Positions 6,182 through 12,045 of a DNA stretch of 12,045 bases are shown here, piece after piece. Position numbers and translations under genes: made by a program. Origin of the DNA: CALHAX01 sp039816705 (GTDB taxonomy: Bacteria; Pseudomonadota; Alphaproteobacteria; Rhizobiales; CALHAX01). The stretch lies in NCBI GenBank assembly GCA_039816705.1, contig JBCBXF010000084.1, positions 1 to 12,045 on the forward strand. The letters run 5' to 3'. The notes under the pieces are model-generated. The model had not been told where the DNA came from and did no database searches. It saw nothing but the letters and a program-made list of their open reading frames with translations. Position 1 is the first letter of the stretch, and the number at the start of each line of letters is the position of its first letter.

Positions 6182-6189
6182 ATAAAACA

Positions 6190-6390
6190 ATGACACACGA
6201 CCAACCGGCACGCGCTGCAATTGCAACCGCGCCAACGACATTGCCCATCGCCATGTCCACGCGCTTGGCCCTTGTTTCCGTTTTTGCGTTCGGCGCATTG
6301 ACGATCCTTGCGTCCGGGTTTGCGCATTCAGAGACGTTGCACAACGCCGCGCATGACTCGCGTCACGCCATGGCATTTCCCTGCCACTGA
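6190..6390 (+). CDS. cbtB: cobalt transporter subunit CbtB
   Basis: This is a 66-residue small membrane protein of the CbtAB family, predicted to mediate cobalt uptake for B12 synthesis. It has a short cytoplasmic N-terminus and one hydrophobic helix (about residues 25-44). The family-typical His-rich end follows (SETLHNAAHDSRHAMAFPCH), with His46, 51, 55, 59 and 66 and Cys65 as likely metal ligands. It is the first gene behind the B12 riboswitch, with GGAG at 6178-6181 eight bases before ATG. Substrate assignment comes from family genomic association with B12 riboswitches rather than from the sequence itself. cbtA follows after an unusual 232-base gap. Confidence 0.9.
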   Translation: MTHDQPARAAIATAPTTLPIAMSTRLALVSVFAFGALTILASGFAHSETLHNAAHDSRHAMAFPCH

Positions 6391-6622
6391 TCGTCGGTTG
6401 CTTGGGGCATTCGGCTCGCGTGCTCATCCCCGCCGGGATTGAGATGTGCGCTTTTTGGGCGTGCCATCACGTGGTTGCCGGTGCGGTCTGCTTTGTAAGC
6501 GCAAAAGGCTGTATCCCTTTGCGCTGACCGCTGCTGGTGATCCGCCGTCTGCGACCCTGATCGGTCCCGCTGCGCGCTGGGCCAAGCCTCACGACACTTT
6601 ACCAATGAAACGGAGTTCTGCC
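6391..6622 (+). other. cbtB-cbtA intergenic stretch with stem-loop
   Basis: This 232-base gap splits two genes that are usually adjacent. AGCGCAAA (6498-6505) pairs with TTTGCGCT (6518-6525), continued after one mismatch by GG/CC, around a 6-base loop. No T tract follows. A GTG-started extension of the cbtA frame (from 6446) covers much of the gap but reads as unlike-membrane, Arg/Cys-rich sequence. I see no B12 box and no other known element. Confidence 0.4.
6612..6615 (+). promoter_or_regulatory. ribosome site deciding the cbtA start
   Basis: GGAG lies 7 bases before GTG 6623 and after the alternative ATG 6605, so it favours GTG 6623. That start also gives MLSRVLYVGLVAG, the usual CbtA opening. 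Confidence 0.6.
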
Positions 6623-7420
6623 GTGCTCTCACGTGTTCTCTATGTCGGGCTTGTGGCTGGCGTCGTTGCCGGTCTGTTGACGGCTGTCGTACAGCACTTC
6701 ACCACCACCCCGCTGATCATCGCTGCCGAAGCCTACGAAGGCACTACTGGCGATGATGCAACAACCTCATCCTTCATGCCCTCGCCAGCCGGCCCGCTCC
6801 ACGGTCTTGTACTGACCGGGGCGGCAGATGCTATGCACACTTCAAAGACGTTTGGCGGCGCTGTCATTCGGGTTCACACCGATGAGGATGGCGAGGCATG
6901 GGCGCCAGCCGATGGGTTTGAGCGCACGGCTTGGACGTCGATAGCCACGATCGTAATGACGACTGGCTACGCACTTATGCTCGTGTCACTCGTTATGCTG
7001 ACAGATGGATCGATGACCTGGCGCAGTGGTGTTGCGTGGGGAGCTGCCGGTTTTGTGGCGACAGGGCTTGCGCCTGCGCTCGGGTTGAGCCCGGAGCTGC
7101 CGGGGACGGCCGCTGCGGGGATCGTTGATCGGCAGATTTGGTGGCTGGTGACTGTGATTGCCAGCGGACTTGGTCTTTGGGCGGTGCTGCGGATTGCGAC
7201 GCCCGTTGCGATTGTTGTCGGTATTCTCTTGCTTGCGGTGCCGCATGTTGTTGGCGCGCCTCACGCGGCAGAGCTGACAAATTCGGTGCCGGCGGAACTG
7301 GCAGCCACGTTTTCTTCGACGGTGCTCGGTGTGATGGCCATCTCGTGGGCTTTGATCGGTGGTATCGCCGGATACCTCTGGGAACGCGATGACGCGCGTT
7401 TGGCGTCCGCTGCAACTTGA
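6623..7420 (+). CDS. cbtA: cobalt transporter subunit CbtA
   Basis: CbtA is a polytopic inner-membrane protein of about 265 residues that works with CbtB in predicted cobalt import. Family landmarks in order are: first helix MLSRVLYVGLVAGVVAG, VQHFTTTPLIIAAEAYE (residues 23-39), membrane segments near residues 105-126 and 136-154, ALGLSPELPGTAAAGIVDRQ (residues 152-171), helices at 172-190 and 193-207, PHVVGAPH (residues 207-214), and a last helix at about 230-252. GTG 6623 is preferred because of GGAG at 6612-6615. ATG 6605 adds six residues, and a GTG at 6446 would add 59 that do not look membrane-like. The stop TGA 7418-7420 is 20 bases before the next gene. Confidence 0.9.
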   Translation: MLSRVLYVGLVAGVVAGLLTAVVQHFTTTPLIIAAEAYEGTTGDDATTSSFMPSPAGPLHGLVLTGAADAMHTSKTFGGAVIRVHTDEDGEAWAPADGFERTAWTSIATIVMTTGYALMLVSLVMLTDGSMTWRSGVAWGAAGFVATGLAPALGLSPELPGTAAAGIVDRQIWWLVTVIASGLGLWAVLRIATPVAIVVGILLLAVPHVVGAPHAAELTNSVPAELAATFSSTVLGVMAISWALIGGIAGYLWERDDARLASAAT

Positions 7421-7440
7421 GTCCTGAGGCTTTTGGCAGG

Positions 7441-7824
7441 ATGCCCGACAGCACGCAGGTGACTGTTTTTGTATGCCGCACTTGTGGTGCGGCATCCGAT
7501 TGTCCTGAGGGCACTGGAGCGCGGTTGGAAGCGTCCGTTCGCGTTGCTGTTGCCGCAGGTGCTCATGACGGTGCCATTGACGTTGTCGGCGTCGACTGCC
7601 TCGCCGTTTGTGATCGGCCCATCACGATCGCATTCGCTGCGCCGGACAAGTGGTCTTATGTTATCGGTGATGTTTCAGGGGACGACGTTGCTTTCGACAT
7701 CGTCCAGGCCGCGTTGGCTGTCGGGCGCTCTCAACACGGCGTACCTGCGATGGTGGATCGACCAGAATTTTTCTCTGCCGGCGTGGTGGCGCGCACACCT
7801 CCTGCATCGTGGAGAGGCATGTGA
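7441..7824 (+). CDS. DUF1636 family metal/Fe-S-binding protein
   Basis: This small soluble protein (127 residues) belongs to the DUF1636 family, a thioredoxin-like ferredoxin group often found in B12 or CobW-linked loci. Its exact role is unknown. The family pattern is clear: VFVCRTCG with Cys12 and Cys15, Cys21, then GVDCLAVCDRP with Cys53 and Cys57, and the later APDKWSYVIGD (residues 67-77). Four of these cysteines could hold a [2Fe-2S] cluster or bind cobalt directly. ATG 7441 starts at the first family-like residues; an earlier TTG at 7417 overlaps the cbtA stop and adds eight atypical residues. The stop overlaps the cobU GTG by four bases (GTGA), pointing to translational coupling and a shared role in the pathway. 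Confidence 0.8.
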   Translation: MPDSTQVTVFVCRTCGAASDCPEGTGARLEASVRVAVAAGAHDGAIDVVGVDCLAVCDRPITIAFAAPDKWSYVIGDVSGDDVAFDIVQAALAVGRSQHGVPAMVDRPEFFSAGVVARTPPASWRGM

Positions 7825-8366
7825 GTGGCAACGTCACACTCGTGATCGGAGGTGCGCGCTCGGGTAAGAGCCGTTTTGCCGAGAGGCTGGCGGGGAAATC
7901 TGGTCGCGCTGTGACATACGTGGCGACGGCCGAGGCGTGGGACGATGAGATGCGTGAACGGATTGCAGCGCATCGTGCTGATCGGCCTGCGCACTGGGAC
8001 ACCGTTGAGGCGCCGACAGACCTGCCCGCTGCGCTCTGCGCTCATGCGGGAGAGGGACAGACGATCCTCGTGGACTGCCTTACGCTCTGGCTGACGAATG
8101 TGATGCTCGGGGATCACGACCTCGATGCGGCGTGCGACGCACTGTGCCATACGTTTGACCGCCTTGATGGTGAGATCATTCTGGTCTCGAATGAAGTGGG
8201 ACAGGGGATCGTTCCGGACAATGCGATGGCGCGATGTTTTCGCGACGCACAGGGACGTTTGAACCAGACCGTTGCTGCGCGCGCGGACCGAGTGTTCCTG
8301 ATCTCCGCGGGCCTGCCACTACAACTCAAGCCACAGCAACATCTACACGAACAAGAGGGCGGATGA
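7821..8366 (+). CDS. cobU: bifunctional adenosylcobinamide kinase / guanylyltransferase (CobU/CobP)
   Basis: The enzyme phosphorylates adenosylcobinamide and then transfers GMP to give adenosyl-GDP-cobinamide, the activated substrate for joining the lower-ligand nucleotide. The P-loop GGARSGKS is at residues 10-17. His51, in ERIAAHRADRPAHW, aligns with the guanylated His46 of Salmonella CobU. ILVDCLTLWLTN and VSNEVGQGIVPDNAMAR are further signatures, and the end AGLPLQLK is typical. At 181 residues it is full length. GTG 7821 was chosen because it overlaps the previous stop and follows GGAGAGG (7811-7817); a GTG at 7809 lies before that site. In alphaproteobacteria this gene is often called cobP. 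Confidence 0.94.
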   Translation: MSGNVTLVIGGARSGKSRFAERLAGKSGRAVTYVATAEAWDDEMRERIAAHRADRPAHWDTVEAPTDLPAALCAHAGEGQTILVDCLTLWLTNVMLGDHDLDAACDALCHTFDRLDGEIILVSNEVGQGIVPDNAMARCFRDAQGRLNQTVAARADRVFLISAGLPLQLKPQQHLHEQEGG

Positions 8367-8369
8367 GCC

Positions 8370-9449
8370 ATGGAGAAAATTCCTGCAACTGTTGTCACCG
8401 GGTTCCTCGGCGCTGGTAAAACGACGCTGATACGCAATCTGATCGCCAACGCGAATGGTCGCCGGATCGCGCTGATTGTCAACGAGTTCGGCGACATCGG
8501 TGTGGATGGCGATGTGCTCAAAGCATGCGGGAATGATGCCTGTTCGGAAGACGATATCGTCGAGCTAGCGAATGGCTGCATCTGCTGCACGGTCGCCGAA
8601 GATTTTATTCCCACGATGGAGAAAATTCTGGCCCGTGATGAACGACCAGACTGCATCGTGATCGAGACCTCGGGTCTCGCGCTGCCGCAGCCACTTGTCC
8701 GCGCCTTCAACTGGCCGGAAATCAAAACGCAGGTAACGGTCGATGGGGTCGTCACGCTTGTTGATGCCGCGGCTGTGGCCGAGGGACGTTTCGCCGCGGA
8801 TGAAGGAAAGCTCGAAGCGCAACGCGCAGCGGATGAAAATCTCGATCATGACACGCCGCTTGCCGAGTTGTTTGAGGATCAGATCGCGTGCGCTGACCTG
8901 ATCGTCGTCTCGAAATCCGATCTCGTGGATAGCGATGCGCTGACGAGAGTCGAGGCGACCGTGCGCGAAGATGCGCGCCCGGCGACGCGGTTGATCCGCT
9001 CGAAGACCGACGGCTTGCCGAGTGAAATACTGCTTGGGCTGACTGCGGCGGCAGAAGACGATAACCGCATGTCGCATCACGAACAGGCGCACTTCGATGC
9101 GGGTGAAGGGATCGTGGAGCATGAGCATGATCACGATGACTTCGAGAGTTTTGCGGTGGCAAGCGGCGAGATTGCCGATGCTGATGCGTTTTCCGAACGG
9201 GTCGCGGTTGCGATGAGGCAGCATGATATCCTTCGCCTGAAAGGATTTGTTGCGATTAAGGGAAAACCTATGAGGCTCGTGGTTCAGGCCGTTGGGCCGC
9301 GGGTGGAGAGCTACTTTGACCGGTCGTGGGCCGATGGCGAAGAGCGCCAGTCGCGCCTCGTGGTTATTGGAGAAGCAGGGCTCGACATTGCCGCAATCAG
9401 CGCCTCGCTCGGCGTCGCAACTGATGATGTGATGCCTCAGGCGCATTGA
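8370..9449 (+). CDS. cobW: CobW family GTPase, cobalt chaperone for B12 synthesis
   Basis: This is a cytoplasmic G3E GTPase thought to deliver Co(II) to the corrin-synthesis machinery, probably to the CobNST cobaltochelatase. Domains in order are: P-loop GFLGAGKTTL (residues 11-20), the metal-binding CxCC motif NGCICC (Cys70, 72, 73), the ETSGLA motif (99-104), SKSD (181-184) in place of the usual NKxD guanine motif, a His-rich linker (236-256, HHEQAH and EHEHDHDD) and the CobW C-terminal domain (about 260-356). The SKSD form is common in this subfamily. Length, 359 residues, is normal. It starts three bases after the cobU stop, and its place between cobU and bluB, with cobN after, supports the B12 assignment over zinc-related COG0523 relatives. 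Confidence 0.94.
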   Translation: MEKIPATVVTGFLGAGKTTLIRNLIANANGRRIALIVNEFGDIGVDGDVLKACGNDACSEDDIVELANGCICCTVAEDFIPTMEKILARDERPDCIVIETSGLALPQPLVRAFNWPEIKTQVTVDGVVTLVDAAAVAEGRFAADEGKLEAQRAADENLDHDTPLAELFEDQIACADLIVVSKSDLVDSDALTRVEATVREDARPATRLIRSKTDGLPSEILLGLTAAAEDDNRMSHHEQAHFDAGEGIVEHEHDHDDFESFAVASGEIADADAFSERVAVAMRQHDILRLKGFVAIKGKPMRLVVQAVGPRVESYFDRSWADGEERQSRLVVIGEAGLDIAAISASLGVATDDVMPQAH

Positions 9450-9468
9450 GGCCTGATGCTTGGCGGTG

Positions 9469-10284
9469 ATGGCGCAGATGCAAGAAAGAATTGATGCTGT
9501 GAGCGTCGTTGATCGGGCGCTGAACCGGTTGGCGGACGCTGATCGTGCCGGCCTCTATCGCACGATTTTTTCGCGTCGCGACGTTCGAAGCCAGTTTGTG
9601 CCGGATGATGTTCCTGTTGACGTGCTCGCTCGTGTGCTCACGGCAGCTCACCATGCGCCTTCGGTTGGTCTTATGCAGCCGTGGAATTTTATCCTGATCC
9701 GCGATGCCACACGTCGGGCGCGGGTGCGTGACCTCTTCACAGCTGCGAATGCTGAAGCCGCCGCGTTGCATCCGGGTGCTCGTGGCGCTGCATATCGGGC
9801 ATTGAAACTCGAAGGTATTCGCGATTGCCCGATCAATGTTTGCATCACCTGCAATCATGATCGGCTTGGTCCACATGTGCTGGGACGCTCGCACATCCGT
9901 GAGACGGATATTTATAGCACTGTGTGTGCGGTGCAGAATTTCTGGCTTGCCGCGCGAGCGGAAGGGCTCGGGGTCGGCTGGGTCAGTATTGTTGATCCGG
10001 AGAAGCTCGCGGGAGAGCTTGGTCTGCCGAATTATGTGACGGCGGTTGCGTATCTTTGCGTCGGCTACGTCAGTACCTTTCTCACCGAGCCGGAGCTTCA
10101 GCGCGCCGGATGGGAAAAGCGCCTTGCTGCATCGCAGACAGTGAAGTTTGAGGGTTGGGATAACAACGCGCGCGGGCGCACGGATGATTTTGAACGCGAG
10201 TTGACAACGGCGCTGGATGCGTTGCGGACGGATTTTCCTGCATCTCATCTTGCGCAGGATGACGGCGCGACGGAGGAATTTTGA
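9469..10284 (+). CDS. bluB: 5,6-dimethylbenzimidazole synthase BluB
   Basis: BluB is a nitroreductase-fold flavin destructase that breaks down reduced FMN with O2 to make 5,6-dimethylbenzimidazole, the lower ligand of B12. It matches Sinorhizobium meliloti BluB closely: RRDVRSQF (Asp38 equals the catalytic Asp32), APSVGLMQPWNF (residues 63-74), ALKLEGIR, DIYSTVCAVQNFWLAARAEG (147-166) and GVGWVSI (Ser173 equals Ser167, also needed for activity). After the shared end near residue 230 there is an extra tail of about 40 residues rich in D, E and A, with no known domain. The start is uncertain: ATG 9469 is used, but TTG 9460 has GAGG (9448-9451) at good spacing, and ATG 9478 is also in frame. Confidence 0.94.
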   Translation: MAQMQERIDAVSVVDRALNRLADADRAGLYRTIFSRRDVRSQFVPDDVPVDVLARVLTAAHHAPSVGLMQPWNFILIRDATRRARVRDLFTAANAEAAALHPGARGAAYRALKLEGIRDCPINVCITCNHDRLGPHVLGRSHIRETDIYSTVCAVQNFWLAARAEGLGVGWVSIVDPEKLAGELGLPNYVTAVAYLCVGYVSTFLTEPELQRAGWEKRLAASQTVKFEGWDNNARGRTDDFERELTTALDALRTDFPASHLAQDDGATEEF

Positions 10285-12045
10285 TGCACCTCCTGACGGC
10301 GCAGGCCGGTGGCATTGAAGATGGCGCGCAGCCCGTCGATCTCCAGCAGACGCCAGGCGATATTGTTGTTCTCACCTCGGCGGATACCGAGATTGCGGGG
10401 CTTGCTGGCGCTAAGACGCGGCTTGGAGATGATGTGCCGTCCGTGCGGCTCGCCAGCCTGCTGCAATTGACCAACAATTTTTCTGTCGATCTCTATATCG
10501 AGAAGACGCTTCACGCCGCGCGTTTGATTGTGGTGCGCGTGCTCGGCGGGCCGGGATACTGGCCGTACGGTCTGGATGAGTTACGGCGGTTGGCGCGGCG
10601 TGAGAGAATAGCACTCGCGGTTGTCTCAGGGGCGGCCTATCCCGATGCGACGTTGCAGGAATATTCGACGCTTGCGGCGGAGACGTGTGATCGCCTCTGG
10701 TCATATCTCGTTGAAGGTGGTGCGGAAAACTACGAACATTTTCTCCGCGATGCAGCACATGTGATTACATCGCGCGATGGCGACTGCGATGATGCGCCTC
10801 CGCCGCCAAAGCCGCTTGGCAAGTGTGGGGTTTACCGCAATGGGACCACACACCGTTTTGAAGCGGCGCGCGCCCGGCACGATCCATCAGCCCCGACAGT
10901 TGCGATCACATTTTACCGTGCGCTGCTGCAAGGTGGCGATACGGCTGTAATTGATGCGCTTGCGGATCAGCTTGAAGCCGAGGGCATGAACGTCCTTCCG
11001 GTGTTTGCGTCGAGCCTGAAGGACCCTGCTGTTGCAGGCGAGATCCGTCGGGAATTCGGCGATGCCGCGATTGATGCGGTGGTGAATGTTACGGCATTCT
11101 CTATCTCAAAGCCGGCTGATGTGTGGGAAGGCACTCCGCTCGACGCTGCCGGGGCGCCGGTGTTCCAGGCTGTTCTTGCTGGAAGTACGCAGGCCGCTTG
11201 GGAGGAAAATCCGCGTGGGCTAAGCGCGCGCGACATCGCGATGAACGTCGCGCTGCCAGAAATCGACGGTCGCGTGCTGACGCGCGCGATCTCGTTCAAG
11301 GCACAGGCAACCTATGACGATGCGACGCAGACCTCGCTTGTGAGGCATGCACCTGATGCCGGCGGGATCGCTTTCACTGCACAGCTTGTTGCGCGCTGGG
11401 CCAGACTGCGTCGTACGCCTGTTGAGTCGCGTCGCGTCGCGATCGTCCTTTCGAACTACCCCTCGAGCGACGGGCAGATCGCCAACGGCGTCGGGCTGGA
11501 TACACCGGCTGGGACGCTCTGCGTTCTGCGGGCGATGTCCGAGGAGGGCTATGCGCTCAGGGACGTGCCGGATCAGGGAACACGGTTGATCCAACGACTT
11601 CAGGGCGAGGAAAATTCTTCCGCACGCGCGTCCTGGCTTGTGCTTCCGCGAAACGCCTATGATGCGGCTTTCGCAGAGCTGCCCGATGCGTTGCGACGCG
11701 AGATTTGTGACCGCTGGGGCGCGCCTGGTGCGGATCCTATGTTCGATGCCACATGCGACGGTTTCCGGCTCCCGATCATCCAACTCGGTGCGGCAGTCGT
11801 TGGCGTACAGCCCGGGCGCGGGGCCGGGCTTGATGCGAAAGATGCGCATCACGATCAGACGATCGTCCCGCCACACAACTACGTCGCGTTCTACGCCTAT
11901 CTGCGACACACGTTCGATGCGCATGCCGTGATCCATATGGGCAAGCATGGCAATCTGGAGTGGATGCCCGGCAAGGCTCTCGCCTTGTCGCCCCGGTGTT
12001 ATCCGCAGGCGCTGTTCGGTCCGCTGCCGCACGTCTATCCGTTCA
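10284..12045 (+). CDS. cobN: cobaltochelatase large subunit CobN (5' part, runs off right edge)
   Basis: CobN is the large subunit of the ATP-dependent CobNST chelatase, which inserts cobalt into hydrogenobyrinate a,c-diamide in the aerobic B12 pathway. An open frame of 587 codons continues past the edge; the full protein should be about 1,250 residues. Recognisable parts are SFKAQATYD, VAIVLSNYPSSDGQIANGVG, DTPAGTLCVLRAM and the strong signature HMGKHGNLEWMPGK (residues 551-564), whose histidines belong to the conserved chelatase core shared with the magnesium chelatase subunit BchH. A Pro-rich linker (DDAPPPPKP) lies near residues 169-177. ATG 10284 overlaps the bluB stop by one base (TGATG), with GGAGGA at 10272-10277. 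No frameshift was seen. BchH was excluded by the start, the context and the CobN-specific motifs. Confidence 0.95.
   Translation, partial: MHLLTAQAGGIEDGAQPVDLQQTPGDIVVLTSADTEIAGLAGAKTRLGDDVPSVRLASLLQLTNNFSVDLYIEKTLHAARLIVVRVLGGPGYWPYGLDELRRLARRERIALAVVSGAAYPDATLQEYSTLAAETCDRLWSYLVEGGAENYEHFLRDAAHVITSRDGDCDDAPPPPKPLGKCGVYRNGTTHRFEAARARHDPSAPTVAITFYRALLQGGDTAVIDALADQLEAEGMNVLPVFASSLKDPAVAGEIRREFGDAAIDAVVNVTAFSISKPADVWEGTPLDAAGAPVFQAVLAGSTQAAWEENPRGLSARDIAMNVALPEIDGRVLTRAISFKAQATYDDATQTSLVRHAPDAGGIAFTAQLVARWARLRRTPVESRRVAIVLSNYPSSDGQIANGVGLDTPAGTLCVLRAMSEEGYALRDVPDQGTRLIQRLQGEENSSARASWLVLPRNAYDAAFAELPDALRREICDRWGAPGADPMFDATCDGFRLPIIQLGAAVVGVQPGRGAGLDAKDAHHDQTIVPPHNYVAFYAYLRHTFDAHAVIHMGKHGNLEWMPGKALALSPRCYPQALFGPLPHVYPF

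Noticed and set aside
6446..6622. N-terminal extension of CbtA or a separate small protein
   Set aside because: The 59 residues are Arg/Cys-rich and unlike CbtA, and there is no good ribosome site. GTG 6623 has GGAG and gives the usual first helix.
6391..6622. Second cobalamin riboswitch or NiCo riboswitch between cbtB and cbtA
   Set aside because: No B12 box and no recognised conserved block were found; only a simple hairpin is supported.
8565..9446. 293-codon minus-strand frame opposite cobW
   Set aside because: cobW is unambiguous over its full length on the plus strand; the antisense product shows no motifs.
9397..10248. 283-codon minus-strand frame opposite bluB
   Set aside because: bluB has all catalytic residues on the plus strand and the antisense product is not recognisable.
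11220..12032. 270-codon minus-strand frame opposite cobN
   Set aside because: The plus strand reads CobN continuously through this region, including the HMGKHGN signature.

Overview
The window reads as part of the photosynthesis gene cluster of a purple alphaproteobacterium (anoxygenic phototroph), running directly into a vitamin B12 (cobalamin) operon. The diagnosis rests on translated proteins. The subunits of chlorophyllide a reductase, the LH1 antenna and the L/M reaction centre all align residue by residue with remembered Rhodobacter/Rhodospirillum sequences. The order bchY-bchZ-pufQ-pufB-pufA-pufL-pufM is the Rhodobacter-type superoperon. I cannot name the genus: the RC-L protein keeps His at L168, which argues against Acidiphilium, and no pufX or pufC follows pufM.

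Region 1 (1-5782), all on the plus strand, is a tightly packed operon. A possible bchX tail, bchY, bchZ and pufQ are joined by 4-base GTGA/ATGA overlaps. Then come pufB (LH1 beta), pufA (LH1 alpha), pufL and pufM, each behind a strong GGAGG ribosome site. Stem-loops sit between pufQ and pufB and between pufA and pufL; the second matches the known hairpin that protects antenna mRNA in purple bacteria. The 3' end of bchZ, just ahead of pufQ, carries an inverted repeat and a near-consensus PpsR/CrtJ half-site pair.

Region 2 (5783-6189) has no protein gene. It holds a GC stem-loop, a textbook intrinsic terminator closing the puf operon, two short palindromes with a possible promoter, and a complete cobalamin riboswitch with its B12 box and a small hairpin ahead of the next ribosome site.

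Region 3 (6190-12045) is the riboswitch-controlled operon: cbtB, cbtA (cobalt uptake), a DUF1636 iron-sulfur-type protein, cobU/cobP (cobinamide kinase/guanylyltransferase), cobW (metal-chaperone GTPase), bluB (oxygen-dependent dimethylbenzimidazole synthase) and the first 587 codons of cobN (cobaltochelatase large subunit), which runs off the right edge. Together they supply cobalt, insert it into the corrin ring, make the lower ligand and activate the side chain for nucleotide-loop assembly: an aerobic-type B12 pathway shut off by its own product. Bacteriochlorophyll and B12 share the tetrapyrrole trunk, so this adjacency is biologically sensible.

No mobile element, tRNA, rRNA or CRISPR was seen. 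I found no clearly new system. The points most worth checking are a Gln at the normally Glu L104 position of the reaction centre, the regulatory-looking DNA inside the bchZ tail, and an unexplained structured gap between cbtB and cbtA.
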